This document shows, piece after piece, positions 16,971 to 25,865 of a stretch of 64,000 nucleotides of DNA. The notes under the pieces were generated by a model. It was given only the letters and a program-made list of their open reading frames with translations, was not told the DNA's origin and did no database searches. Made by a program: the position numbers and the translations under genes. Position 1 is the stretch's first letter, and every line of letters begins with the position of its first letter. Source of the stretch: Ruminiclostridium sp. (GTDB lineage Bacteria > Bacillota > Clostridia > Oscillospirales > Ruminococcaceae); NCBI GenBank assembly GCA_017941355.1, contig JAGAWN010000124.1, positions 85,998-149,997 on the forward strand. The letters run 5' to 3'.

Positions 16971-17795
16971 ATGTCAAAACTGTATGTGGTTGGAACGCCG
17001 ATCGGAAATTTGTCGGATATGAGTCCGAGGGCGCTTGAAACATTGAGGTCAGTGGATTTTATAGCGGCGGAAGATACCCGTGTCACAATGAAGCTTCTGA
17101 CTCATTTTGATATACATAAACCTCTTGTAAGTTACTATGAACATAATATCCGCGAAAAGGGAGAGTTGATCCTCAATCGCATCATAGACGGTGAGAACTG
17201 CGCTATAGTTACTGACGCGGGAATGCCGTGCATTTCGGATCCGGGTGAAGATCTTGTAAGGCTATGCGCTGAACATGGTGTGGAAGTGAACGTGGTTCCC
17301 TCCCCTACTGCCGCAATGTCCGCTCTGGCAATTTCGGGTCTGTCAACATCGAGATTTTCATTTGAGGGATTTCTGAGCGTTACCAAAAAGCAGAGAAACG
17401 CTCATCTTGAAGAAATAAAGGATTATAAGCATACTCTGATATTTTACGAAGCTCCGCATAAACTCAAAAATACTCTGAATGATCTGTATGAAACGCTCGG
17501 TGACCGCAGAATTTCTCTTTGCCGTGAACTCACTAAAATACACGAAGAAGTTCTGCGCGGAACTATCCGGGAGATGATAGATTACTATGAGGACAAAACT
17601 CCGAAGGGAGAATATGTACTCGTTATAGAAGGTGCCGCAGAAAAACAGGAGGAAGCTTCCGATATAGAAGCTGCCGCTGAGTTTGCAAGAAAAGAAATAG
17701 ATAACGGGAAAAAGGCTTCGGAAGCCTGCAAAGAAGCAGCAAAAAAATTCGGATTTTCAAAATCCGAAATATATAGTTTAATTGTTGATAACTGA
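16971..17795 (+). CDS. rsmI: 16S rRNA (cytidine1402-2'-O)-methyltransferase RsmI
   Basis: 274 residues of the tetrapyrrole-methylase-like fold. It begins MSKLYVVGTPIGNLSDMSPRALETLRSVDFIAAEDTR, almost diagnostic for RsmI, followed by TDAGMPCISDPG and PSPTAAMSALAISGL. It methylates C1402 in the ribosomal P site using S-adenosylmethionine. The ATG follows GAGGAA. Its neighbours are unrelated in function. Confidence 0.96.
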   Translation: MSKLYVVGTPIGNLSDMSPRALETLRSVDFIAAEDTRVTMKLLTHFDIHKPLVSYYEHNIREKGELILNRIIDGENCAIVTDAGMPCISDPGEDLVRLCAEHGVEVNVVPSPTAAMSALAISGLSTSRFSFEGFLSVTKKQRNAHLEEIKDYKHTLIFYEAPHKLKNTLNDLYETLGDRRISLCRELTKIHEEVLRGTIREMIDYYEDKTPKGEYVLVIEGAAEKQEEASDIEAAAEFARKEIDNGKKASEACKEAAKKFGFSKSEIYSLIVDN

Positions 17796-17891
17796 TCTTT
17801 TATTTTAATTTATGGCATTTTAAGGTGAAAATAGGTGATTAGATCACTTAATTTTCTGATACTATAATTATATAGAAAGGCAGATGATCTT

Positions 17892-19115
17892 ATGGAAATA
17901 ACGGTTACAGATATTCCAAAGTGTATAAAGTCATTTGCTTTTTCTCCGAGAATAGTATTGTCTGAAAAGAATACTGTAGAATATCTTATCAGAATGAAAG
18001 AATATATCTTTGGAAGCTCTTGTATTAAATCATCGGAAAAAATAGGAATAAATGTATTTGATCTTGTTTTTATCGGAGAAAAATGTTTTGAAGACTGTGT
18101 GGCATTATATCTGAACAAGATCAGTGATAATAACAGAGATGTCATAAAGACTGCTTTTCTGCTGAAAAAAATGTATAACGGAGAGAATGTAAGGATATCG
18201 TCGGTAATGTGTGACGACGACAAGGCTTATGTGAAAGAACCGGAATATGCTTTTCTTACTCTTCTGAACGATGATATAAAAACCGGTAAACGCAGAAATA
18301 AGGAAACAGATACAGATAAGAAAAAAGCAAACCTGAATAAGAAAGCAAGATTAGTTTTAGAATCTATACGGCTTACCGCGGTCAGATACGGTATGCAAAA
18401 CACGATCCAATACAAGGAATTGATAGACAAGTATAATTTCAGACGATTCAGCACAAATCTGAAGCTTAATAACAGACCCGCTACATTGGAAGAGATCACG
18501 GCAGCACTTTCAATGAAAGATGACAAATGTATCGCGGATTTTTCAAATCCGAAAATAAGAGTCGGGTTTTCCGCTCTGTTCGCAATTGCTTACGGAGGAT
18601 TTGAACTTAAAGACCTGTATTCAAAGAATACGGTTTTTGAAACCACAAGCTTTGAGAAAGAAAAGAAACTGAGCGATCTTGCTGCAGACCTTATTAATAT
18701 AGTATATAACGGAAACGGGATAGAAATTGCAAATACTTTCATACATATCCTGACTGCTTTCTGCAAAACAGAGATGCCGCCGGTGAATATGAGAGATCTT
18801 GCCGCCATCATGGATAATTATTCAATGTATTACGCGGCTGCGTCGCTTGCTTCATGCTGTGAAAGCATTTTCAAATTTGACGGAATGAACGGAGAATTAA
18901 ACCATTATCTGAAAAAACACACATTTGAAAGCTACTGGACTTGCATGGATAAACTTATGCTTATAAAGCAGTATGCTGTAGTTGTAAGCTTCTGCTATAA
19001 GCTTTCGGGATTTGATCCTGTTTCATACAGAGAAGATCCTGAATACCAGGGAGAGATACTGTACGCTTTCGAGCGGGCGGAAAAGTTTGCAAAGGAGCTG
19101 AAGAGAAGTGTCTGA
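17892..19115 (+). CDS. Unknown 407-residue protein
   Basis: I do not recognise this protein. It has no signal peptide or membrane segment, a lysine-rich stretch near residues 130-155 (KTGKRRNKETDTDKKKANLN) and mixed alpha-helical character. The cysteines (for example ASCCES) do not form an obvious metal site. GAAAGG lies before the ATG, and TATAAT stands at 17863. It overlaps the radical SAM gene by 8 bases, so the two are translationally coupled and may work together. GTGAT-TAG-ATCAC at 17836-17848 is a possible operator. Confidence 0.75.
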   Translation: MEITVTDIPKCIKSFAFSPRIVLSEKNTVEYLIRMKEYIFGSSCIKSSEKIGINVFDLVFIGEKCFEDCVALYLNKISDNNRDVIKTAFLLKKMYNGENVRISSVMCDDDKAYVKEPEYAFLTLLNDDIKTGKRRNKETDTDKKKANLNKKARLVLESIRLTAVRYGMQNTIQYKELIDKYNFRRFSTNLKLNNRPATLEEITAALSMKDDKCIADFSNPKIRVGFSALFAIAYGGFELKDLYSKNTVFETTSFEKEKKLSDLAADLINIVYNGNGIEIANTFIHILTAFCKTEMPPVNMRDLAAIMDNYSMYYAAASLASCCESIFKFDGMNGELNHYLKKHTFESYWTCMDKLMLIKQYAVVVSFCYKLSGFDPVSYREDPEYQGEILYAFERAEKFAKELKRSV

Positions 19116-19965
19116 ATGTAAGCTTTGTCCGAGAAACTGCAAAACAGACAGAAGCATAAAGCCGGGTTATTGCGGATGTAAAGATGAGATACGTGTTGCA
19201 AAATATATGCTTCACTTCGGAGAAGAACCATGTATAACAGGAACGAACGGCAGCGGTGCTATATTCTTTTCCGGCTGTAATCTGAGATGTGTCTTTTGTC
19301 AGAATTTCCCGATAAGTCACGGATTGAAAGGTGAAAATGTAAGCAAGGCTCGGCTGAAAGAAATGATGTTTGAACTCCGGGATAAAGGAGCGCATAATAT
19401 AAACTTTGTTACCGGAACTCATTTTGCGGATAAGATAGCTGATGTACTGCGGGAATGTAAAATAGAACTTGGCATTCCTGTCGTTTATAACTGCGGAGGA
19501 TATGAAAGCACAGAGACATTAAAAATGCTCGACGGACTTGTTGACATATATCTGCCGGATCTTAAATATTACAGCAGTGAGATGTCCGCAAGATATTCGG
19601 GAGCTTCCGATTATTTTGAAAAAGCATTTCCCGCTCTTGAAGAAATGCTTCGACAGCACCCGAAAGCAATGTTCCACGGGAATATTATGACATACGGAGT
19701 GATAGTCCGTCATCTTGTACTTCCGAAAGGATATCACGACAGTCTGAAACTGCTTGATATTATTGCAAGTCTTCCCTGCCCTCCTATCGTCAGTATAATG
19801 AGACAGTATACGCCGTGCTATGATGCCGGTAAATTTCCGGAAATAAACAGAAAGCTTACTACATTTGAATATGAGAAAGTTACAGATCATGCCGCGGAAC
19901 TCGGACTGAAAGGATTCACGCAGAAAAAAGGGTGTGATACACTTGATATGACTCCTGATTTTTAG
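19108..19965 (+). CDS. Radical SAM protein, PflX/PflA-like
   Basis: 285 residues. The radical SAM cluster motif is CNLRCVFC (about residues 56-63), preceded by a cysteine-rich N-terminus (CKLCPRNCKTDR, then GYCGC) typical of the PflX group (COG1313). The C-terminus carries PSIVSIMRQYTP-like and YEKVTDHAAELGL segments of that group. It should cleave S-adenosylmethionine to a radical; the target protein is not known in this family. The start is GTG, behind AAGGAG and inside the end of the previous gene. I find no partner glycyl-radical enzyme in the window. Confidence 0.88.
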   Translation: MSECKLCPRNCKTDRSIKPGYCGCKDEIRVAKYMLHFGEEPCITGTNGSGAIFFSGCNLRCVFCQNFPISHGLKGENVSKARLKEMMFELRDKGAHNINFVTGTHFADKIADVLRECKIELGIPVVYNCGGYESTETLKMLDGLVDIYLPDLKYYSSEMSARYSGASDYFEKAFPALEEMLRQHPKAMFHGNIMTYGVIVRHLVLPKGYHDSLKLLDIIASLPCPPIVSIMRQYTPCYDAGKFPEINRKLTTFEYEKVTDHAAELGLKGFTQKKGCDTLDMTPDF

Positions 19966-19974
19966 GGTAGTAAA

Positions 19975-20385
19975 ATGAGTATAAATGATTTTGGAAATGT
20001 TATAGGTATTGTCTATATTTCTTTTTTTGTGGGGATCTTAGTTATTTTGACTGTAACTGAGATAATTTCAAGATTTGGAAAAGAGAAGATACGTGATATA
20101 AAAATAGTGAGAAAACGCAAAACTAAACGTGATCTGCCATACGATCCAAAAACGCATACAGGTAAAGATGCCTACTATACATTTGAGAATACTACGGTGG
20201 ATTTTGTATATATTGGTAAGAAGCACGTTCATACATATTTCTGCGACGAACATCTATATAAACGATTAAGCGCAGGACATACATATAAAGTTGCATTGAG
20301 ATATCCGCATATTTTATATATCGTAAATAAAAATACTATAGACAAAACGAAAAAAAAGCGTTATAATAAAAGAAATAAATCATGA
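19975..20385 (+). CDS. Small membrane-anchored protein, unknown
   Basis: 136 residues: one N-terminal membrane segment (about 9-31, VIGIVYISFFVGILVILTV) followed by a basic domain rich in Lys, Arg, His and Tyr with a strongly basic end (DKTKKKRYNKRNKS). It resembles small DUF2500-like proteins only in general layout and I do not assign it. TAGGG precedes the ATG. It starts 9 bases after the radical SAM gene and ends 15 bases before the aldolase gene. Confidence 0.7.
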   Translation: MSINDFGNVIGIVYISFFVGILVILTVTEIISRFGKEKIRDIKIVRKRKTKRDLPYDPKTHTGKDAYYTFENTTVDFVYIGKKHVHTYFCDEHLYKRLSAGHTYKVALRYPHILYIVNKNTIDKTKKKRYNKRNKS

Positions 20386-20400
20386 AAGGAAAAATCAACC

Positions 20401-21084
20401 ATGACAGAAGCAGAAGAATATAAGATCAAAGAACAGATATGTGAGGTCGGACATAATCTGTGGGCTCTCGGATTTGTAGCCGCAAATGACGGAAATATTT
20501 CAGTCAAGCTGGACGACGGTACATTTCTTGCCACACCTACCGGAACGAGCAAGCGTATCCTTACTCCGGAAATGCTGATAAAGATGAACGCGGACAACGA
20601 GGTTATCTATTGTCCCGAAGGTTACAAACCTTCTTCCGAATTCAAGATGCACCTGAAATGCTACAAAGACCGTCCCGATATCGGAGCTGTCGTTCACGCA
20701 CACCCGCCGGTGGCTACAGGTTATGCTATCGCACATATCCCGCTTGACCAGTACACTATGCCGGAAGCAATAATTTTTCTTGGCTCCGTGCCTATCGCAC
20801 CTTACGGAACTCCCGGAACGACAGAAGTACCCGACAGTATAGAACCTTTTCTGCCGTATCACGACACGATCTTACTTATGAATCACGGTGCTCTGACTGT
20901 GGGAGTTGACATCACTCAGGCTTATTACAGAATGGAGACTCTCGAACACTTTGCAAAGACGAGTCTTGTAGCAAGACTTCTCGGAGGTGCAAAAGAACTT
21001 CCGCGCAACAAGATCGACGAATGCTGTGAAATTGCAAAAGCATTTCCAATCCGTCACCCGGGTTATAAGAAATACAGCTTATAA
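20401..21084 (+). CDS. Class II aldolase/adducin family protein
   Basis: 227 residues, the usual length of fuculose- and ribulose-phosphate aldolases or epimerases. The metal ligands are visible in HAHPPVATGYA (two histidines, about residues 100-102) and MNHGALTVG (His near 161), with the N-terminal NDGNISVKL loop. It probably cleaves or epimerises a sugar phosphate with a divalent metal. Whether it is FucA-, AraD- or MtnB-like cannot be decided here. The ribosome site is GAAAGGA. It closes a plus-strand run that ends at the terminator at 21128-21162. Confidence 0.9.
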   Translation: MTEAEEYKIKEQICEVGHNLWALGFVAANDGNISVKLDDGTFLATPTGTSKRILTPEMLIKMNADNEVIYCPEGYKPSSEFKMHLKCYKDRPDIGAVVHAHPPVATGYAIAHIPLDQYTMPEAIIFLGSVPIAPYGTPGTTEVPDSIEPFLPYHDTILLMNHGALTVGVDITQAYYRMETLEHFAKTSLVARLLGGAKELPRNKIDECCEIAKAFPIRHPGYKKYSL

Positions 21085-21127
21085 TCAATATATAGCATTT
21101 GTTAAATTATTAACTTCAATATTTAGT

Positions 21128-21162
21128 AAATTATTCTCCCGTGAACAGCGGGAGAATAATTT
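21128..21162 (+). terminator. Hairpin terminator after the aldolase gene
   Basis: AAATTATTCTCCCG pairs with CGGGAGAATAATTT over 14 bases with a 7-base loop. The following T run is short, so termination may be partial. Confidence 0.65.
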
Positions 21163-21171
21163 GTAAGAAAA

Positions 21172-21187
21172 TGTTCCACATGGAACA
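21172..21187 (+). promoter_or_regulatory. parS: parS-like chromosome partition site 1
   Basis: TGTTCCACATGGAACA: inverted arms TGTTCCA/TGGAACA around CA. Compared with the common parS TGTTYCACGTGRAACA it differs only in the central step. It is the expected loading site for ParB (29540-30397). Confidence 0.85.
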
Positions 21188-21217
21188 TTTGTTATCAGTA
21201 TTTGATGATTATTGAAT

Positions 21218-21233
21218 TGTTCCATGTGGAACA
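21218..21233 (-). promoter_or_regulatory. parS: parS-like site 2
   Basis: TGTTCCATGTGGAACA on the plus strand is the exact reverse complement of sites 1 and 3. It lies 30 bases after site 1 and immediately upstream of mnmG. Confidence 0.85.
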
Positions 21234-21267
21234 CAAAATATTGTTATAATATAGGGGGATAAGTACC

Positions 21268-23160
21268 ATATATAAATTAGGTGATTATGATGTAGCTGTC
21301 GTAGGAGCAGGACACGCAGGCTGTGAAGCAGCACTTGCTTCCGCTCGTCTCGGACTTAAAACAGTCGTGTTTGTGCTGTCCCTTGATACTATTGCAAATA
21401 TGCCGTGCAACCCAAGCATAGGCGGTTCAGCAAAAGGACAGCTTGTAAGTGAGATAGACGCACTCGGCGGACAGATGGGAATAGCAGCCGACGCAACATT
21501 TATTCAGTCACGAATGTTAAACCGCGGAAAGGGACCTGCAGTCCATTCTCTGCGTGTACAGTCGGACAGAGTAAAGTATCACACATATATGAAACATATT
21601 CTTGAATCGGAACCTCTGCTTGATATTAAACAGGCAGAGGTTACTGAGGTATGCGCAGAGAACGGAAAAGTAACGGGAGTAAAAACAAAGCTCGGAGGAT
21701 TCTGTTCCGCAAAGGCAGTAGTAATTACTACAGGAACATATCTCGGAGGAGAGATTTTCATAGGCGAGTGTTCATATAAAAGCGGACCGGATAATGTAAA
21801 TCCGTCGGGTGAACTTACGGAAAACCTTGTAAAGCTTGGTCTTACTCTGAGAAGATTCAAAACAGGAACTCCGGCGAGAGTTCATAAACGTTCGATCGAC
21901 TTTTCAAAAATGGAGGAACAGGACGGAGATGAATATATAACTCCGTTTTCTTTTGATAATTCACGGCAGCTTGAAAATAAAGCAAAGTGTTATGTAACAT
22001 ATACAAACGAAAGGACCCATAAGATAATACTTGATAATCTTGATAGGTCTGCATTATACTCCGGAAAGATCGTCGGAGTAGGACCCAGATATTGTCCGAG
22101 TATAGAAACAAAGCTGATGCGTTTCAAAGATAAAGAACGTCACCAGCTGTTTGTGGAGCCTATGGGACTTGAAACAGACGAATACTATCTACAGGGAATG
22201 AGCACTTCCCTGCCGGAAGATGTACAGCTTGCTTTTTTAAGAACAATACCGGGACTTGAAAATGCTGAGATAATGAGACCAGCTTATGCAATTGAATACG
22301 ACTGTATAGACCCGCTTGAACTGTATGCAACTCTTGAAACCAAAAAAATCAAAGGTCTGTACGGAGCGGGACAGTTCAATTCCACTTCCGGATATGAAGA
22401 AGCAGCAGCACAGGGACTTGTAGCGGGAATTAATGCCGCACGAAAGATACAGGGTAAAGAACAGATAATACTTGACCGCTCAAATTCTTACATCGGGACA
22501 TTGATAGACGATCTTGTAACAAAAGGATGTGTGGAACCATACAGAATGATGACATCACGGAGTGAATACAGACTGTTGCTCAGACAGGATAACGCTCCCG
22601 AGAGACTTACTGAACTCGGACATGAGATAGGATTGATATCAGATGAAAGATATAAAGTATTTCTCAAAATGAAAGAAATCGTTGAAAATGAGACTGCGAG
22701 GATCAAAAAGCTGTCTTTGCAGCCAACTGACGAATTGAACAAACTGCTTGTATCAAAAGGAACATCTCCTATTAATCAGTCAGTTAAGTTTATTGAACTT
22801 CTGAAACGTCCGCAGCTGTCGTATTCCGAATTGATCCGTTTTGAAAGCTCTGCGCCGGAGATAAGACAGGATATAATAGAAAAAATTGAAGTAAATATCA
22901 AATATGAGGGCTATATCAAGACTCAGCTTGCAAAAATCAAGGAAATGAAGAGACTTGAAAACAAAAAGCTTTCTGAAAACATTGATTACAGCAAGATAAG
23001 CGGGCTTCGTATTGAAGCACAGGAAAAGCTGAATGAACACAAACCTCTCAATATCGGACAAGCCGGCAGAATATCGGGTGTGAATCCTGCCGACATTACT
23101 GTGCTTCTGATCTGGCTTGCCGTAAACGGTGAAAAGGAGGACAGCAGTGATGAACAGTAA
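21268..23160 (+). CDS. mnmG: tRNA uridine-5-carboxymethylaminomethyl modification enzyme MnmG (AUA start?)
   Basis: About 630 residues. It uses FAD and acts with MnmE to modify the wobble uridine of several tRNAs. The FAD-binding signature [20 protein letters not shown] is read in frame from 21298, and [16 protein letters not shown] follows. In this frame, between the TAA stop at 21247 and the first GTG at 21367, there is no ATG, GTG or TTG. Starting at 21367 would delete the essential FAD motif. AGGGGG at 21253-21258 is 9 bases before an ATA at 21268 that begins [15 protein letters not shown], the normal N-terminus. I therefore propose an AUA start; a sequence error is the alternative. rsmG overlaps its end by 11 bases. 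mnmE is not in this window. Confidence 0.9.
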   Translation: MYKLGDYDVAVVGAGHAGCEAALASARLGLKTVVFVLSLDTIANMPCNPSIGGSAKGQLVSEIDALGGQMGIAADATFIQSRMLNRGKGPAVHSLRVQSDRVKYHTYMKHILESEPLLDIKQAEVTEVCAENGKVTGVKTKLGGFCSAKAVVITTGTYLGGEIFIGECSYKSGPDNVNPSGELTENLVKLGLTLRRFKTGTPARVHKRSIDFSKMEEQDGDEYITPFSFDNSRQLENKAKCYVTYTNERTHKIILDNLDRSALYSGKIVGVGPRYCPSIETKLMRFKDKERHQLFVEPMGLETDEYYLQGMSTSLPEDVQLAFLRTIPGLENAEIMRPAYAIEYDCIDPLELYATLETKKIKGLYGAGQFNSTSGYEEAAAQGLVAGINAARKIQGKEQIILDRSNSYIGTLIDDLVTKGCVEPYRMMTSRSEYRLLLRQDNAPERLTELGHEIGLISDERYKVFLKMKEIVENETARIKKLSLQPTDELNKLLVSKGTSPINQSVKFIELLKRPQLSYSELIRFESSAPEIRQDIIEKIEVNIKYEGYIKTQLAKIKEMKRLENKKLSENIDYSKISGLRIEAQEKLNEHKPLNIGQAGRISGVNPADITVLLIWLAVNGEKEDSSDEQ

Positions 23161-23836
23161 ATACTCCGAAAACGGGATAATTCTTTCGGAAGAACAGTCC
23201 TTACAGCTTGACAAGCTTGCGGGTTATATGATAGAATACAACAGGAATGTTAATCTTACGAGAATTACGGAACCTGACGAGATCGTGGAAAAGCACTACA
23301 TTGACAGTATTCTACCGCTTACTATGATGAATGTTCCACATGGAACAAAAGTGATAGATGTTGGTGCCGGTGCGGGATTTCCTTCACTTCCTATGAAGAT
23401 CTACCGCCAGGATCTGGATTTTACGCTTCTTGACAGCTCAAATAAGCGTATAACTTACCTTGAAAGTGCCTGTGGAATACTCGGAATAACCTATGAAACA
23501 GTTCATGCCCGTGGAGAAGAACTCGGGAGAGATCCTAAGTACAGAGAAAAATACGGTCTTGCAGTTGCGAGAGCAGTTGCCGCGCTTAACGTACTGTGTG
23601 AATATTGTCTGCCTTTTGTTGAAGTCGGAGGTTACTTTGCCGCACTCAAAGGTGAGAAAGATGAAGCGGCAGAAGCCGGAAATGCTATTAAGAAGCTTGG
23701 CGGAGAAACGGAAGAAATAAAGAAATACACGCTTCCCGGCGGTGATAAACGCAGTCTTGTTATAATTAAGAAGATCTCCCCTACCCCGGCTCAGTATCCG
23801 AGAGTTTCGGCAAAAATAGCCAAAAAACCACTCTGA
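23150..23836 (+). CDS. rsmG: 16S rRNA (guanine527-N7)-methyltransferase RsmG
   Basis: 228 residues. The S-adenosylmethionine-binding loop is [17 protein letters not shown] (about residues 66-82), followed by [14 protein letters not shown]. It methylates G527 of 16S rRNA. The ATG at 23150 lies 9 bases after AGGAGG and inside the end of mnmG. A parS site (23332-23347) is embedded in the coding sequence. It is followed after 16 bases by an unrelated Wzz-like gene. Confidence 0.96.
   Translation: MNSKYSENGIILSEEQSLQLDKLAGYMIEYNRNVNLTRITEPDEIVEKHYIDSILPLTMMNVPHGTKVIDVGAGAGFPSLPMKIYRQDLDFTLLDSSNKRITYLESACGILGITYETVHARGEELGRDPKYREKYGLAVARAVAALNVLCEYCLPFVEVGGYFAALKGEKDEAAEAGNAIKKLGGETEEIKKYTLPGGDKRSLVIIKKISPTPAQYPRVSAKIAKKPL
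23332..23347 (+). promoter_or_regulatory. parS: parS-like site 3, inside rsmG
   Basis: TGTTCCACATGGAACA, identical to site 1, and encoding VPHGT within RsmG just before the methyltransferase signature. Partition sites inside coding sequence are usual for parS. Confidence 0.85.
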
Positions 23837-23852
23837 AAAAGAGGAAAGAGTA

Positions 23853-24512
23853 TTGAAAAAAAATGAGTTGAAAAAGCTCGGTATCACTATTGCAAATAAC
23901 TGGAGAATCGCTGTTGTTGTTACTATAATGATGGGAATATCGGGATATCTTCTCGCTTCCTACGGTATGACAAAACATTTCGTAACTACAGCCGAAGTAT
24001 ATGTGGAAAGTAAAGATACCATTTCTCATACAGATAAGACTTCCACGCTCAGTCTCCTTTTTACCAGTCCGAAAATGTATGATGCAATCAACGAGAACCT
24101 TGTTACAAAGTTTTCGTATGCCGAACTTGCAAAAATAATAACAGTTTCCCATGTTTCCGGAACTCAGATCATAACTGCGGAGTTTGACTGCCAGACTTCT
24201 TCCGATTCTTATAAGCTTGCGGAAATATATCTCAGTCAGCTCAGATATGTTATTGATGAGTATGAAGCAAACGCGTCAGTAACAGTGATCCGGTCTCCTG
24301 TTGAACCGCAGCGTCCGGTTTTTCCCGATGAACGTCTTTTTACCGCAGTCGGTGCCGGAATAGGAGCAGTGCTTTCCGTGATCGGAATAATTATTATATG
24401 GAAGCTTGACAACACAGTGACTTCCGCAGACAATATCACCGAGCAATACGGTGTTCCGGTTATAGGAGAACTTATGGATCTTGACAATGAGATAGATTAT
24501 CTCGGAAGATAA
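23853..24512 (+). CDS. Wzz/CapA-like chain-length regulator of polysaccharide export
   Basis: 219 residues. Membrane segments near residues 18-36 and about 162-180 flank an extracytoplasmic domain with the pattern TTAEVYVESKDT and VSHVSGTQIITAEFDCQTSDSYKLAEIY, as in the YveK/CpsC/Wzz family. A proline-rich stretch (SPVEPQRPVFPDE) leads into the second segment. Such proteins control chain length of surface polysaccharide together with a tyrosine kinase, which is not present nearby. It starts at TTG behind GAGGAAAGAG, and no ATG fits the frame. Its place between rsmG and yicC is not a common arrangement. Confidence 0.82.
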   Translation: MKKNELKKLGITIANNWRIAVVVTIMMGISGYLLASYGMTKHFVTTAEVYVESKDTISHTDKTSTLSLLFTSPKMYDAINENLVTKFSYAELAKIITVSHVSGTQIITAEFDCQTSSDSYKLAEIYLSQLRYVIDEYEANASVTVIRSPVEPQRPVFPDERLFTAVGAGIGAVLSVIGIIIIWKLDNTVTSADNITEQYGVPVIGELMDLDNEIDYLGR

Positions 24513-24543
24513 AATGTACAGCAAAAAGAAAGGAAATACAAAA

Positions 24544-25422
24544 ATGATAAGAAGTATGACCGGTTTCGGACGTGACCACAGAATAATCGACGGACGTGAA
24601 TATCTTGTGGAGATACGTTCGGTAAATTCGAGATATTATGAGTTCAATGCTAAACTCCCCCGGCAGTATATGTTCCTTGAGGAAAAACTGAAATCTTTGG
24701 TTAAGTCGAAAATGAGCCGCGGCAAGGTGGAGGTATCGCTGTCAATATATAACATCGGCAGTATCGAGACCGCAGTATCCGTTAATGACGCGGTAGTGGA
24801 GAACTACATAAAGGTACTTCGGGAAACGGGAGAAAAGTTCGGATTGCAGGACGACCTAACGATATCAACAGTTTTCAGAATGACCGACGCATTTACAATA
24901 GTCCGCGCCGAGACAGATGAGGACAAGATATGGGCAGCAGTAAAAGAAACAGCTGAAGCAGCACTTGAAAAATTCGTGGCAATGCGCGAGACTGAGGGTG
25001 CCAAGATGAAGGACGATATTCTCGAAAAGCTTGCAAATATCGAGAAGATGACATTGCAGGTCTGCGAGTACGCTCCCGAAACTGTGACAGCCTACAGAGA
25101 AAAGCTGTTTGCGAAGATGCAGGAGATCCTTGACAACAAACAGATCGACGAGCAGCGCATACTTCTCGAAGCAGGTATCTATGCCGAGAAGATTGCGGTC
25201 GATGAAGAGACAGTCAGACTTAAAAGCCATTTCGTACAGTTCCGCGACATGATGAACTCCGATGAACCTATCGGGCGCAAGCTTGATTTCCTTGTGCAGG
25301 AGATGAACCGCGAGGTAAACACTACCGGTTCAAAGGCTCAGGATATCCGTATCACACGTCTTGTGGTGGATATGAAGAGTGAGATCGAGAAAATACGCGA
25401 ACAGATACAGAATATCGAATAA
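24544..25422 (+). CDS. yicC: YicC family endoribonuclease
   Basis: 292 residues. It begins MIRSMTGFGR, the hallmark of the family, and ends GSKAQDIRITRLVVDMKSEIEKIREQIQNIE. The N-terminal YicC domain and C-terminal DUF1732 are both complete. Relatives in Escherichia and Bacillus are RNA endonucleases. The ATG at 24544 follows AGAAAGGAA; an in-frame ATG at 24514 lies upstream of that site. In many Firmicutes remA, gmk and rpoZ follow, but here an XRE regulator and tsaD do. Confidence 0.94.
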   Translation: MIRSMTGFGRDHRIIDGREYLVEIRSVNSRYYEFNAKLPRQYMFLEEKLKSLVKSKMSRGKVEVSLSIYNIGSIETAVSVNDAVVENYIKVLRETGEKFGLQDDLTISTVFRMTDAFTIVRAETDEDKIWAAVKETAEAALEKFVAMRETEGAKMKDDILEKLANIEKMTLQVCEYAPETVTAYREKLFAKMQEILDNKQIDEQRILLEAGIYAEKIAVDEETVRLKSHFVQFRDMMNSDEPIGRKLDFLVQEMNREVNTTGSKAQDIRITRLVVDMKSEIEKIREQIQNIE

Positions 25423-25519
25423 TAATATTAAGTGTCGGTTTTGGTATATATAAAGTCGTTTTTAGTAATTGTTAAAGTTTATATTCCTATTGAAAATCGA
25501 CAAATTCTGAGGAAACACA

Positions 25520-25852
25520 ATGTACACAGATTATAAAGAACTCGGAAGAAGAATAGCGAGACGCAGAAAACAACTCGGACTTACACAGTCTAAGGTCAAC
25601 GAAATGGCAGGACTCAGCGATAAATATCTGTCCAACATCGAACGCGCGGTATCTATACCGAGCATTGATGTATTAATGAAGCTTTGTGCGGTGCTGAAAG
25701 CAACGCCGGACGAGCTGCTTCTCGGGACGGAGCGCTCCGCGAACATAGGAAATGTCGGGCGGATAGCTGCTATGAAAGTTGAAGGCTTGCCAAGAGAAAA
25801 ACAGCTTCTGGCACTTAGTCTGCTTGACTGGCTGAACGAACAAAAGATATGA
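25520..25852 (+). CDS. XRE-family helix-turn-helix regulator
   Basis: 110 residues. The N-terminal two thirds are a cro/C1-type DNA-binding domain (RRIARRRKQLGLTQSKVNEMAGLSDKYLSNIERAVSIPSIDVLMKLCAVL). The remainder is a short helical tail without an obvious ligand-binding domain. GAGGAAA precedes the ATG. It lies 13 bases before tsaD and is probably co-transcribed with it. Targets are unknown. Confidence 0.92.
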   Translation: MYTDYKELGRRIARRRKQLGLTQSKVNEMAGLSDKYLSNIERAVSIPSIDVLMKLCAVLKATPDELLLGTERSANIGNVGRIAAMKVEGLPREKQLLALSLLDWLNEQKI

Positions 25853-25865
25853 TCGGAAAAAGAAA

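Noticed and set aside
21241-21267. TATAAT at 21245-21250 as the mnmG promoter
   Set aside because: It would start transcription inside the AGGGGG ribosome site, and no -35 box lies 16-18 bases upstream.
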